A stretch of 17,998 nucleotides of DNA from Acidobacteriota bacterium (GCA_021810175.1 JAJZJJ010000007.1:1-17998), one strand, 5' to 3'. Positions 7,296-16,816 are shown, counted from the stretch's first letter. The notes: generated from the sequence alone by a model not told the origin. Made by a program: numbers and translations.

Positions 7296-7634
7296 TCATG
7301 ATCCGCGCACGAGTCGAGAGCGGCTGATCTTTACCGCGACCATGTTTCCAAATCCATCACGGCTGCCTGTGGTGCGCACGACCTGCCCGTGGCAGACGAT
7401 CTTTGCTCCGCCCTCCCCGGTCTTTTCCAGCGGTAGGATGATGCTCATTTCGACGGTCGTTCCAGGCGCGGCTGCTTCCTCGGCGCGGAACCAGATGCCG
7501 GAGTTGCTCATGTTTTCCGTTCGACCTTCACGCCAGTGACGCTCACCATGGACTCGGTAGTGCAATACCGCACGAATGAGGAAGCGTCGCGCACGACTGA
7601 TTTTCGCCTGTCCTGTCTCCTGAACCGGGGCCAC
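7296..7634 (-). CDS. PilZ-domain protein, probable cyclic-di-GMP receptor
   Basis: A 112-residue single-domain protein. Both halves of the PilZ c-di-GMP-binding signature are present: RxxxR at Arg17-Arg21 (RRFLIR) and NxSxxG at Asn41-Ser43-Gly46 (NMSNSG). The usual beta-strand pattern follows (GTTVEMSIILPL, then IVCHGQVVRT). There is no transmembrane segment or output domain, so it is likely a cytoplasmic adaptor. The start is GTG at 7634, supported by GGAGGGAG at 7641-7648, six bases upstream. It is monocistronic and convergent with the lipoprotein gene. Its target is unknown. PilZ proteins often control EPS production or motility, but a link to the export operon about 4 kb away is only a guess. 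Confidence 0.87.
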   Translation of the reverse strand: MAPVQETGQAKISRARRFLIRAVLHYRVHGERHWREGRTENMSNSGIWFRAEEAAAPGTTVEMSIILPLEKTGEGGAKIVCHGQVVRTTGSRDGFGNMVAVKISRSRLVRGS

Positions 7635-7640
7635 TTTGCT

Positions 7641-7648
7641 CTCCCTCC
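7641..7648 (-). promoter_or_regulatory. Strong ribosome binding site for the GTG-started PilZ gene
   Basis: Reads GGAGGGAG on the minus strand, six bases before GTG. No in-frame ATG exists before the PilZ core, so this site fixes the start. Confidence 0.65.
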
Positions 7649-8031
7649 GCTTCTGTTGCCCTGTTTTCCGGGCCGCGCTTCAACAGTCGTCACATCGACG
7701 GAGCCACAAGCTGGAATGCCGCTGACCGCAAAGCTACGGCCACGGCGGCAGCAAGACAATAGCCTGATGGTGCTGCGACATAGCACATGCCGGTGCCATG
7801 ACTTCAGCCTCATCGGTTCGGGCACAGGAACGGGCATCCCTGGCCGAGCATGTGTCTCAATTAGCTACAGATGTCAGCCTGATGGAGCCTCACAACTTTG
7901 ACGGCTGGGGCGCCGCCGAGTCAGGCCGCGTCCGGATGGCCAGCGGGAGAGTGCGCGGCCTTCGATGATGTTCGGCGGAGAACCAGCGCACGTGCCGCGC
8001 CCGGCCGGCTCTCCGCAGGGTGGTCCGGCGA
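7649..8031. other. Intergenic region upstream of the PilZ gene, no gene seen
   Basis: About 380 bases between the PilZ gene and the end of the BNR-repeat gene. Reading frames here are antisense or Arg/Ser-rich and unlike any known family. It should hold the PilZ promoter, which I could not pinpoint, and it carries the hairpin at 7975-8016. Confidence 0.5.
7975..8016 (-). terminator. Possible hairpin downstream of the BNR-repeat gene
   Basis: GCGGAGAACC (7975-7984) pairs with GGCTCTCCGC (8007-8016) with one G-U type mismatch and a GC-rich 22-base loop, 16 bases after the BNR gene stop. No T-run follows, so only a weak terminator call is possible. Confidence 0.35.
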
Positions 8032-11000
8032 TCAGGGGTTGAGCTGACCGCCTGCAACCACTCCCGTCAACCCCTGCTGCTGCATCTTTCGGTTGAACGG
8101 AGTGACATCCTGGGAGAGCAGGCGATTGAAGTCCCTGATGGCCGCCTCGTACTCGGGCCGCAGGAACTTCACCTGCGCGAGCAGCGCCGGCGTTGGCGCA
8201 TCGTCCTCCCCTTCCAGAGTCCCGTCCAGAGTGGTCAGGTGTTCGCGGATCTGGTCCGGCACACGCAGGGTTGACTCTTCCGCACCGGGATTGCTGGTGA
8301 TGTGCGATTCGACGGACTTGATTTGCTTTTCGAGGCTGCCGATGGCCTGATCCGCCACCTTCTCGTCTCCGGCGGCCTTCGCTGCCTTACGTAGCGACTG
8401 GAGCTGATCGTGCATTGCGTCCAGCCGATTCAGCGCGACGTCGAGCTGGGAAACTTCATGAAGCACCGACTCTGTGACGCGATAGCGCTCCTCCATTTCC
8501 GACTGCGTGGCATGCGATGCAGGGTCGTTCACCACGACAAACTTCTGCTTCATGGTCTGGCCACCGATGGTGAGCTGTGCCGTGTACTCCCCCGGCGGGA
8601 GCAGAGCGCCCGCAGTGGGACCCTTTTCGAAATCCTTGCCCGCGTGCCAGCGAACCGGTCCGTTGGCGCGGAGGTCCCACGCGATCCGTTGCAGTCCGGC
8701 CGTCGTTGGCACCCAGGGAACTTTCGTCGCCGCTCCGGCCTTCTGGTTTTTGGCCGGCGGCGCAAGCTGCTGCTGTTTCTGCGTCGGCGTTGCCGGCTGC
8801 TGCGCCCTGGATTCGTGCTGCTGGGCTTGAGCCGTGTCGCCCTGCATCAGGCTCCCGGCCATCGCAGCCGGCGGAAGATCGCCCGGTTGCGATGGCTGCG
8901 CGCCCGGCGCGAGCGGGTGCATGCCCCTGAGCACTCTGACGACTTTCCCCTGTGCGTTCGTGATGGTCAGCACGCCAGGCGTGTTTAAGGGGTGCGCCAC
9001 GTAATAGCTGAAAACCGCTCCGTAGGCAGGATTCTTCCCGTAGAAGGCTCCGTCGCCCATGTTTTCAACCTGCGACCAGGGCCAGTAACGCAGAGCCGTT
9101 TCCGGCGGGAAGAGGTATGCGGCCTTTCGAGCTAGCTCAGGCGTGAACTGCTCGAACGGGGTGAGATCGTCGAGCACCCACAGCGACCGTCCGTGTGTCG
9201 CCACCACCAGGCTGTTCGTCGCCTTATCGAGAGCGATGTCGTAAACCGACGCGCTGGGCAGGCCAAGACCGAAGAGATACCAGTGCTTTCCGCTGTCCCA
9301 TGTGACGTAGAGGCCGTTTTCGAGGCCGGCATAGAACATATGCGGATTGTGCAGGTCCTGCCGGACCACATGCGCATCGACATCCGGAAGGTTGCCGCTG
9401 ATGGAGTGCCAGGTCGCGCCGTAATCGTTCGTGCGGAAGAGGTATGCCTTGAAGTCGCCGCTGAAGTGGCGATCAACGGCGATAAGCGCCGCGCCCGGCT
9501 CATTGGGCGGCAGATCGATGGACTCGATGCGTCCCCATGGGGGCAGATTTGGGATGTTAGCCGTTACGTTTTTCCAGGTGTGGCCACCATCGCGCGTGAG
9601 CTGCACTTCGCCATCGTCGGTGCCGACCCAGATGACGTTCGGATTCTCAGGCGAGGGAGCGATGCTGAGGATCGCATCGTAGTACTCCGCTCCCGAGTTG
9701 TCCTTAATGATCGGACCACCGGAGGACTGCTGTTTCGACTTGTCATTGCGGGTGAGGTCCGGACTGATCACCTTCCAGCTGCGTCCGCGATCTTCGCTCC
9801 TGAAGACCACATTGGCGCCGGCGTAAAGCACCTTGGGGTTTTGCGGCGAGACGGCAAAGCCCGCATCCCAGGCCCAGCGATACGGCACGTTGGCAATGCC
9901 GCCTCCCACCACGTCGCGGGGGTAAGGTTCCATGTCGTGTTCCTGCTCGGTGGTGCGATTAAATCTGAGAAACACGCCGTTCTCGACGCTGTTGTAGATC
10001 AGGTTCGGCTTGTCGGGAGCCTGAATCGCGAACAGGCCGTCGCCACCGTTCAGCGCATACCATGCGCGGTCGCGGATTCCGGAAGGATCCTTGCTGCGGC
10101 TGGGTCCGCACCAGCTGCTGTTGTCCTGCAGGCCGCCACAAACGGTGTAAGCGAGGCCGTGGCCCACGCTGACGTGATAGAACTGGCCGATCGCGATGTT
10201 ATGGATGAAAGCCCAGTGGGCGCCGTTGTCGCGGGAAAGAGCGACTCCGCCGTCGTTGCCTTCGATGATGCGCCCACTGCCGGTCGGGTCAATCCAGATC
10301 GTATGGTGATCGACGTGGATCTGCTGGGCAATGGCATGAAAGGTTTTACCGCCGTTCGTCGATTCCTCCAGGTTATTGGAGAGCGCGATGATGCGATTTG
10401 GATTCTTCGGATCGACCGCAATATGCGAGAAGTAGAAAGGACGGACATCGACTTCCTGATCTTTGCTGACCAGCGTCCAGCGGTCGCCGCCGTCGCCGGA
10501 GCGCCAGAGAACGCCTTCCTTCGATCCCATGACGGCGTAGACGATATTGGGCGAACTGGGCGCGATGGCCAGTCCGATCCGCGAAACAGGCTGCTCCGGA
10601 AGGCCATGCCCGCTGAGACGCTGCCATGTGTTGCCGCCATCAATGGAGCGGTAGATGGCGTCTTTGGGACCGCCGTCGGAGTAGCTCCAGGGCGTGCGCC
10701 GGAACTGATAGGCCGCGGCGAAGAGCACCTGCGGATTCTTCGGATTCATGGCCAGATCGGAGATGCCGACGCCTGCCCCAATATAAAGAACCTTCTTCCA
10801 GGTACGGCCACCGTCGGTGGTGCGATAAACACCGCGCTGCGGATTGTTCGCAAAAGGATTGCCCATCGCGGCGACAAAGACGGTGTTCGGATGATGCGGG
10901 TCGATGGCAATGGCCGAGATCTGAAAGGTCTGGTCCAGGCCCACGCGCTTCCACTGCGCACCGCCGTCGGTGGACTTATAGATACCGTCTCCATAGGAAA

Positions 11001-11430
11001 CATCGTTGCGGATGTTCGCTTCGCCCGTGCCTGCCCAAACGATATTCGGATTCACCGGATCGACGGCAAGTGCGCCGATGGATGCAACAGGCTCATGCTG
11101 GAAGAGCGCCTTCCAGGTGGTGCCGCCATCGTTCGTGCGAAAGATTCCGCCATCCGCCGCGCCCACATAATAGACATTCGGATCGCTGGGCACGCCTGCC
11201 ACCGCAGTGACGCGGCCGCCTGTAATCGCCGGACCGATTTCGCGGAAGCTGATGCTGCGATGCACCACCATGGGCAGTTCGGTGCGGCCCTCGTGGTTCG
11301 CCTGTTGCGGGCCAGCCTTGCCGGCAAAGGGGATGTTTTCGACTCCGGTTTGCGCGAGTGCAGGCGGGCCGATCAGTGAAGAGACAAGGCAGATGGCGGC
11401 GGCGGAACAAAGGGAGCGGAAGAGATTCAT
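8032..11430 (-). CDS. Secreted BNR/Asp-box (sortilin/VPS10-like) beta-propeller protein
   Basis: 1132 residues with a signal peptide (1-27, ending PPALAQ). From about residue 95 to 715 there are about eleven Asp-box motifs of S/T-x-D-x-G-x-T/x-W type, e.g. TNDGGTTW (99-106), STDGGAQW, TTDGGRTW, SIDGGNTW, SEDRGRSW, TRDGGHTW and TNDYGATW. These indicate one or two propellers of the sortilin/BNR fold. A linker rich in Gln, Ala and Pro lies at about 862-902. The C-terminal part (about 905-1132) has a beta-rich piece (AQLTIGGQTMKQKFVVVNDP) followed by a helical, coiled-coil-like stretch. Related large proteins are often annotated as glycosyl hydrolases, but Asp boxes alone do not show catalysis, and no sialidase Arg triad or catalytic set was identified. 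The ATG is supported by AGGA eight bases upstream. It is probably transcribed alone. Confidence 0.87.
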   Translation of the reverse strand: MNLFRSLCSAAAICLVSSLIGPPALAQTGVENIPFAGKAGPQQANHEGRTELPMVVHRSISFREIGPAITGGRVTAVAGVPSDPNVYYVGAADGGIFRTNDGGTTWKALFQHEPVASIGALAVDPVNPNIVWAGTGEANIRNDVSYGDGIYKSTDGGAQWKRVGLDQTFQISAIAIDPHHPNTVFVAAMGNPFANNPQRGVYRTTDGGRTWKKVLYIGAGVGISDLAMNPKNPQVLFAAAYQFRRTPWSYSDGGPKDAIYRSIDGGNTWQRLSGHGLPEQPVSRIGLAIAPSSPNIVYAVMGSKEGVLWRSGDGGDRWTLVSKDQEVDVRPFYFSHIAVDPKNPNRIIALSNNLEESTNGGKTFHAIAQQIHVDHHTIWIDPTGSGRIIEGNDGGVALSRDNGAHWAFIHNIAIGQFYHVSVGHGLAYTVCGGLQDNSSWCGPSRSKDPSGIRDRAWYALNGGDGLFAIQAPDKPNLIYNSVENGVFLRFNRTTEQEHDMEPYPRDVVGGGIANVPYRWAWDAGFAVSPQNPKVLYAGANVVFRSEDRGRSWKVISPDLTRNDKSKQQSSGGPIIKDNSGAEYYDAILSIAPSPENPNVIWVGTDDGEVQLTRDGGHTWKNVTANIPNLPPWGRIESIDLPPNEPGAALIAVDRHFSGDFKAYLFRTNDYGATWHSISGNLPDVDAHVVRQDLHNPHMFYAGLENGLYVTWDSGKHWYLFGLGLPSASVYDIALDKATNSLVVATHGRSLWVLDDLTPFEQFTPELARKAAYLFPPETALRYWPWSQVENMGDGAFYGKNPAYGAVFSYYVAHPLNTPGVLTITNAQGKVVRVLRGMHPLAPGAQPSQPGDLPPAAMAGSLMQGDTAQAQQHESRAQQPATPTQKQQQLAPPAKNQKAGAATKVPWVPTTAGLQRIAWDLRANGPVRWHAGKDFEKGPTAGALLPPGEYTAQLTIGGQTMKQKFVVVNDPASHATQSEMEERYRVTESVLHEVSQLDVALNRLDAMHDQLQSLRKAAKAAGDEKVADQAIGSLEKQIKSVESHITSNPGAEESTLRVPDQIREHLTTLDGTLEGEDDAPTPALLAQVKFLRPEYEAAIRDFNRLLSQDVTPFNRKMQQQGLTGVVAGGQLNP

Positions 11431-11467
11431 GATCGCATTCCTGAAAACTGAACTCGGTCTGGGGAGG

Positions 11468-11481
11468 GACGCGCGCGCGTC
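11468..11481. repeat. 14-bp alternating CG palindrome in the BNR-gene leader
   Basis: GACGCGCGCGCGTC is a perfect palindrome 38-51 bases before the BNR gene start. It could be a binding site, a small leader hairpin, or simply a product of high GC content. Confidence 0.35.
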
Positions 11482-11526
11482 GCCGTGGACCGTGGCTCCG
11501 CTACATTCCGCCGAAGCCTGAGGCCG

Positions 11527-11548
11527 ATGGTAGCAGATTGTGTACCAT
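11527..11548. promoter_or_regulatory. Operator-like inverted repeat ATGGTA-N10-TACCAT
   Basis: A perfect 6-bp dyad with a 10-bp AT-rich spacer, about 97-118 bases upstream of the BNR-repeat gene start. The spacing of half-sites fits a dimeric helix-turn-helix regulator, and the location fits promoter control of that gene. The regulator is unknown. Confidence 0.4.
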
Positions 11549-11606
11549 TCAGAACGCCTGCCCGGATGCCGCGCGAAAATGACAGGACTGCCCCTGAAAA
11601 CGCTGC

Positions 11607-11639
11607 GGCCCCGGATCGATGCGGGATCGTCCCGGGGCC
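11607..11639 (-). terminator. Probable terminator after the FadL-family gene
   Basis: GGCCCCGG (11607-11614) pairs with CCGGGGCC (11632-11639), with further GATC pairing inside the loop. The stem lies 24 bases after the stop of the FadL-type gene. Read on the minus strand it is followed within a few bases by CGTTTTC, a modest T-stretch. Confidence 0.55.
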
Positions 11640-11663
11640 ATCAGAGTGAATGAAAGCAGCTGA

Positions 11664-13007
11664 TCAGAAGCTCTTTGTGACACCTGCGCTGATTGAATTC
11701 TCGGACATGCGGCTGGTGAGCGAGGTTCCCGGGATTGCGCCCTGCTGCGAAACCCACGGGCCGCTGAGAGAATTGCGAAACGCATGGTAATAGGCCAGGT
11801 TGAGCTGCCATCCATGCCGCAGACTCTGCTCAATCCCGGCCGAAACGTGATGCTGGACAATCGCGGGCGCCGGTGTGTTGAAGAATGTGTACCGTGACGG
11901 AATCGGATTCTGCGAATAGTTATAACCAACGATCAGTTTGGTTGAGGAGACAACTTCCTGCTCGATACCTCCGCCGGCCGCCCAGATATTGCGCCAGCCA
12001 AAACCCGCAACCGAATCGTCGGGATCGTAGCCGGCTTCGTCGAATCCGGAGGTGTTGGCGTAGTTGAACCACCGGCCGTCGATGCCGATGTGGGTTCGCT
12101 TTGACGGGGCGATTCCGATGCCCATCGTGATGAGTTGCGGCAGGTCGAGCTGGAAATTCAGCTTGTGCTCTGCGCCGGTGAGGTCGGCGGCGTTCCAGTG
12201 GAACGACCGGAACCAGACGGGCGAATGCCATGCCAGACCCGCGCTCCATACATCGCTGAACTTATACTGCACGCCGGCCTGCGCGCCGATGCCAATAGCC
12301 GAGTCGGTCTTCGAGGCAGACAGATAGTAGGGCATGGTGCTGCCATTCGTCACCGGAGCGGCAAAGGGTGCGGGGATGACCTTCAGCATGGAATAGGCGG
12401 GCACGATGGAAAAACCAGCGGATAGTCGGCTGGTGATTTCGCGAGAGAGCCCGATGGGCATCGTCAGAAGCGCATAATTGGAGCGGATCTTCCCGAAGCC
12501 AAAACCGTTCGGCGCCTGGGGCGTCAGGATGGGATTGGAGAAGTTGGTGTTCTGGTCGTAATCGACACCGAAGCCGCTGACGGCCAGCATGGCAAAATGA
12601 AATGCCGTGCGGCTGTCAGGCGAGTGAAACACCACCGCAAATCCTGGCATAAACGATGCGTCGCGATGACTGACCGTAGTGCCCGACAGTGTGGTTGCCG
12701 GCATTCCCGGGCCAAACGCTCCGGCATCGACAGTGCTCGACAGGTCGCGCCACGGCACGAAATAGATTCCATACAATTCGAATCGGCTCTTCTGGAAGCG
12801 CACGGTACAGGCGGGATTCCAGGCGATGGCGCCGGAGGCGTCGAGGCAGAGTCCGGTGTCGGCTCCGCCCATGGCTTCGTTCACGGGACCGGCTCCGTGC
12901 AGAAAGTGGCCATCCGTGGCCGAAAGGGCCAGAGGCCAGAGCAGCGGCAGCAGGATCGCGGTGAGAAGTCTTACCCTTTGAGATTTGCAGCGATTGGCAC
13001 GTGTCAT
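11664..13007 (-). CDS. FadL/OmpP1/TodX-family outer-membrane transporter of hydrophobic compounds
   Basis: A 447-residue protein with a signal peptide (about 1-30, LLPLLWPLALSA). The mature protein opens with the FadL-family plug signature: GAGPVNEAMGGAD (38-50), then DASGAIAWNPA (56-66). The remainder is an outer-membrane barrel with many aromatic and Gly residues, ending in Phe (SAGVTKSF). FadL proteins move long-chain fatty acids, aromatics or other hydrophobic molecules across the outer membrane; the substrate here cannot be deduced. The ATG has a strong GGGGAG seven bases upstream. The 246-bp gap before it holds a sigma-54-like promoter and a perfect inverted repeat, and the sigma-54 activator gene lies just upstream on the same strand. 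A terminator-like hairpin follows the stop, so it is probably a single-gene transcript activated by that regulator. Confidence 0.9.
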   Translation of the reverse strand: MTRANRCKSQRVRLLTAILLPLLWPLALSATDGHFLHGAGPVNEAMGGADTGLCLDASGAIAWNPACTVRFQKSRFELYGIYFVPWRDLSSTVDAGAFGPGMPATTLSGTTVSHRDASFMPGFAVVFHSPDSRTAFHFAMLAVSGFGVDYDQNTNFSNPILTPQAPNGFGFGKIRSNYALLTMPIGLSREITSRLSAGFSIVPAYSMLKVIPAPFAAPVTNGSTMPYYLSASKTDSAIGIGAQAGVQYKFSDVWSAGLAWHSPVWFRSFHWNAADLTGAEHKLNFQLDLPQLITMGIGIAPSKRTHIGIDGRWFNYANTSGFDEAGYDPDDSVAGFGWRNIWAAGGGIEQEVVSSTKLIVGYNYSQNPIPSRYTFFNTPAPAIVQHHVSAGIEQSLRHGWQLNLAYYHAFRNSLSGPWVSQQGAIPGTSLTSRMSENSISAGVTKSF

Positions 13008-13076
13008 TGACTATCTCCCCGAAATGCCGGGCGTCGGTCCATCCGAAGCACACCGACACTTCGTCACCCAGGCAGT

Positions 13077-13092
13077 GGCACGCGGAGGGCCA
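13077..13092 (-). promoter_or_regulatory. Candidate sigma-54 (-24/-12) promoter of the FadL-family gene
   Basis: The minus strand reads TGGCCCTCCGCGTGCC, compared with TGGCACRNNNNTTGCW. The essential GG and GC dinucleotides are present with the required 10-bp separation, and T1, C4, C6 and T13 also match. Predicted transcription starts near 13066, giving a leader of about 58 bases. The plus strand also carries TGGCAC at this spot, but no rightward gene follows. Confidence 0.5.
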
Positions 13093-13153
13093 GAGCAAAG
13101 ACGCGAAAAAGTCAGGGAAAACAAGCCTAGCCGAAGCGCGCTGCAACGTTACG

Positions 13154-13174
13154 GCGCGACAGTCTGTGTCGCGC
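13154..13174. promoter_or_regulatory. Perfect inverted repeat, candidate enhancer site for the sigma-54 activator
   Basis: GCGCGACA-N5-TGTCGCGC, two perfect 8-bp arms. The centre lies about 98 bp upstream of the predicted transcription start, within the usual range for sigma-54 upstream activator sites. The site also lies directly downstream of the gene for the enhancer-binding protein. Assignment to that protein is inference. Confidence 0.5.
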
Positions 13175-13253
13175 TGAAACAAAACGTCCCACTATGTGCC
13201 GGAAGAAGCCCGACACGCAGCCGGTCGCACTGGATCGCCTGCGGGTGCAAACG

Positions 13254-14675
<1,422 letters not shown>

Positions 14676-14689
14676 GAGTCACGCACCTC

Positions 14690-15250
14690 TCAGAGAAACA
14701 CCACCTGCTTCGATTCGCTGATCATCTGGATGAACGATCCCACGCCGACATAATCGATGTTGGGGTAGTCGATCATCTCCTCTTCCTTCAGGCCCATGAC
14801 GCCCATCGACATTTCGCAGACGTGGATGCGAACGCCGTACTCCGCCGCATCCTTCATCAGCTCTTCGAGGGATTTGACGCCGCGTTGTTTCATCACCGAG
14901 CGGATCATCTTCGGCCCCATGCCCGCCATCTGCATTTTGGAAAGCGGCAGGGCGCGCGATCCGCGCGGCAGCATCCATCCGAACATGCGGTCCAGGAGGC
15001 CCTTGCGCGGCGACTTGCGCGGATCGCGCAGCGCGGCGGTTGCCCAGAAGGTGAAGAACATGTCCACCTGCATGTCATAAGCGACCGCGCCCAGCGCGAT
15101 GATGAAGGCGGCAATGGTGGTGTCGAGGTTGCCGCTCATGACGCCGATCGAGAGGCGGTCGTTGCCGGCGGATTTCTCCAGCGCGTCGACCCGTGCGGTC
15201 AGTTCCTGCAGGGCCTGCTGAAGGTTGAGATCGAGCGGAGTAGCGGTCAT
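14690..15250 (-). CDS. DsrE/DsrF/DrsH-family protein, probable sulfur carrier
   Basis: A 186-residue protein. Residues 1-30 form a charged helix (ELTARVDALEKSAG). The DsrE-like fold follows from about 33 (LSIGVMSGNLDTTIAAFIIA, then MQVDMFFTFWA). The only cysteine, Cys145 in GVRIHVCEMSMGVMGL, lies where DsrE-family sulfur carriers have their conserved persulfide-bearing residue. The family relays sulfane sulfur between proteins such as TusA, rhodanese and Hdr-like complexes. The Met-rich hydrophobic centre (about 85-120) suggests a membrane-near or protein-binding face. An AAGGA site seven bases upstream supports the ATG. It lies 32 bp after the HdrC/QmoC-like gene and 14 bp before the activator gene. 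Family membership is firm; the sulfur-carrier role here is inferred from Cys145 and context. Confidence 0.88.
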   Translation of the reverse strand: MTATPLDLNLQQALQELTARVDALEKSAGNDRLSIGVMSGNLDTTIAAFIIALGAVAYDMQVDMFFTFWATAALRDPRKSPRKGLLDRMFGWMLPRGSRALPLSKMQMAGMGPKMIRSVMKQRGVKSLEELMKDAAEYGVRIHVCEMSMGVMGLKEEEMIDYPNIDYVGVGSFIQMISESKQVVFL

Positions 15251-15282
15251 AGAAATTCCTTTCGCGGCCAGCCTCGGGCCGG

Positions 15283-16458
15283 CTAAGACTGGACTGCCTC
15301 AGCAGCGACTTCTCTCTCCGGTGCGTGACGCCAGACAAACAGAGCCAGCGCCAGCGGCCGATAGAGCACATGAGCAAAGCGGGTGAGCGGCAACATGGCG
15401 ATCAGATCCATGGCCAGAACAACGTGGGCGACAAAGACGGCATGGCTGACCTGCGTCATGGGCAGATAAACCGCGACTTCGGTCAAAAGACCGGTGAAGA
15501 CCGTAGTGGCCAGCAGCGCCGGAAAAAACCAGTCAGCAAAGGTGCGTTTGCGCCAGTCGCCATTTTCGCCCGGCTGCGACCGGAAGAGCATGATGGCCAG
15601 CCCACACAAACAGACCAATCCACCTGTCGCCCCCAGCAGACGCATGGGGTACCACGGCGGAACCGGCGAGCCGATGGGCTTGAGCAGATAGTCGAGGGTG
15701 GTCGCCAGCAGCATGGCCACAAAGCCGCCCAGAACGCAGGCGTGCACCACACGACGGCGCAGATACCATGCAGGCTGCGGAGGCGCTGGCGTTGACTCGC
15801 CGGTATCGCACTGGCCGAATCGACGATGGGTGATCGCCTCGCCGATTGCGGACCATACCGCTCCCGGAATCGCGCCCACCCGCAGCGGAATGCCTTCGCG
15901 GCGTCGTTCCTTCCAGAAGAGAGCGATCATTGTGGCCAGGCCCACAGCCGCGCCTGCGCCGATCACAACAAAGAGAACCACGCCAATGTCATGAATCCAC
16001 GAGCCCGGTATGAACTCGAAGAGCGGCAGATGCGACGCTCCCGGCGTTCCCCGGCTGAGCAGCAGCAGAGAAAAGAAGAGCGAGAAAACGCCGAAGATGG
16101 CGAGGGTTCCAGCGGCGGAACGGCTGGCCAGCGCGCTGAGCCCGGTGAAGTCGAGCCGCGAGACGGCATAGCTGCGCGCCGCGGCCATGAACTCGGCCGG
16201 ATCGGCTTCGCGCGGGCAGGTGCGGGTGCATTCGCCGCAGGCGTAGCAGCGCCACACATCCTCGCTGGCGAGCAGTTCGCGCTCCATTCCCACCTGCGCC
16301 ATGCGGATGGCGCGGCGCGGGAATCCCGCCGAGTCCTGCGCCAGCGGGCAGACGGCAGTGCAGTTGCCGCACTGGAAGCAGGACTGCACTTTCAGCTCAC
16401 CGCCTTTGCCATGGCGGCGAATCCTTTTCATCAGCTCCGGGTTTACGTCGCGAATCAT
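15283..16458 (-). CDS. HdrC/QmoC-like fusion: two [4Fe-4S] clusters plus membrane cytochrome b domain
   Basis: A 391-residue protein from the ATG at 16458, chosen because AAGGA lies seven bases upstream; a much longer open frame upstream would overlap the preceding gene. The N-terminus carries two classical cluster motifs: Cys27-30-33-37-Pro (CFQCGNCTAVCP) and Cys71-74-77-81-Pro (CYACGECTRTCP). From about 115 there are about six membrane helices resembling the heme-b subunit of NarI/HdrE/QmoC proteins. Candidate heme-ligand histidines lie in VVHAC, in SHAVFVAH and in RFAHVLYRP. QmoC from sulfate reducers has this same fusion and passes electrons between quinone and QmoAB/HdrA-like subunits. 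Here it follows the HdrA-like and small winged-helix-like genes and precedes a DsrE-family gene. The likely role is the quinone-linked membrane anchor of the complex; the direction of electron flow is unknown. Confidence 0.9.
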   Translation of the reverse strand: MIRDVNPELMKRIRRHGKGGELKVQSCFQCGNCTAVCPLAQDSAGFPRRAIRMAQVGMERELLASEDVWRCYACGECTRTCPREADPAEFMAAARSYAVSRLDFTGLSALASRSAAGTLAIFGVFSLFFSLLLLSRGTPGASHLPLFEFIPGSWIHDIGVVLFVVIGAGAAVGLATMIALFWKERRREGIPLRVGAIPGAVWSAIGEAITHRRFGQCDTGESTPAPPQPAWYLRRRVVHACVLGGFVAMLLATTLDYLLKPIGSPVPPWYPMRLLGATGGLVCLCGLAIMLFRSQPGENGDWRKRTFADWFFPALLATTVFTGLLTEVAVYLPMTQVSHAVFVAHVVLAMDLIAMLPLTRFAHVLYRPLALALFVWRHAPEREVAAEAVQS

Positions 16459-16475
16459 CGCAGTTCCTTTCCGGC

Positions 16476-16796
16476 TCAGTGGCTCTGACCCTGGTCTGTC
16501 GGGTCGGTCGCAGTCAGCGTGTAGAGGATGTAGTCGTCGTCCTCGCCCGCTTCCGCCGCCTCGCCGTATTTGCGCATGGCGGTCACGTGCCAAAGCACTT
16601 CGTCGGCGGGAATTTGCAGCTCCGCGGCGATCCGGGGAACTGTTGTGGGTTCGCGCGCAAGCAGAGCCCGGACTGCCTTGCGCCGGGCCACCACGGTCTG
16701 GTGGTGGCGGCGCGCATCCGGTTGCGCTCCGCCAGCGATGGAGCGCAGCTGCGCCAGAGCTTTCTTCTGTTCGGAGGTCAGTGGCTGAAGAGCCAT
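16476..16796 (-). CDS. Small winged-helix-like protein inside the Hdr-like operon
   Basis: A 106-residue protein. Residues 1-45 are basic and helical. Residues about 48-85 (TTVPRIAAELQIPADEVLWHV, continuing TAMRKYGE) look like a helix-turn-helix with recognition helix. The C-terminal part is acidic (EAGEDDDYILYTL) and could be the wing. No cysteine or cofactor motif is present. It sits between the HdrA-like gene (20 bp gap) and the HdrC/QmoC-like gene (17 bp gap), with AAGGA seven bases before its ATG, so it is firmly within the operon. It may be a DNA-binding regulator or, given its position, an assembly or docking subunit using a winged-helix fold. I do not recognise a named family. Confidence 0.75.
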   Translation of the reverse strand: MALQPLTSEQKKALAQLRSIAGGAQPDARRHHQTVVARRKAVRALLAREPTTVPRIAAELQIPADEVLWHVTAMRKYGEAAEAGEDDDYILYTLTATDPTDQGQSH

Positions 16797-16816
16797 ATTG
16801 CATCCTTTCTCGCGCG

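Noticed and set aside
9193..11379. 728-codon open frame on the plus strand
   Set aside because: It is antisense to the BNR-repeat gene, which has a signal peptide, Asp boxes and a good ribosome site. The plus-strand product has no domain pattern and reflects high-GC codon mirroring.
13076..13091. TGGCAC-type sigma-54 element on the plus strand
   Set aside because: The -24 half is perfect, but the -12 half is GGGCC rather than TTGCW, and no rightward gene lies downstream; the overlapping minus-strand element fits fadL.
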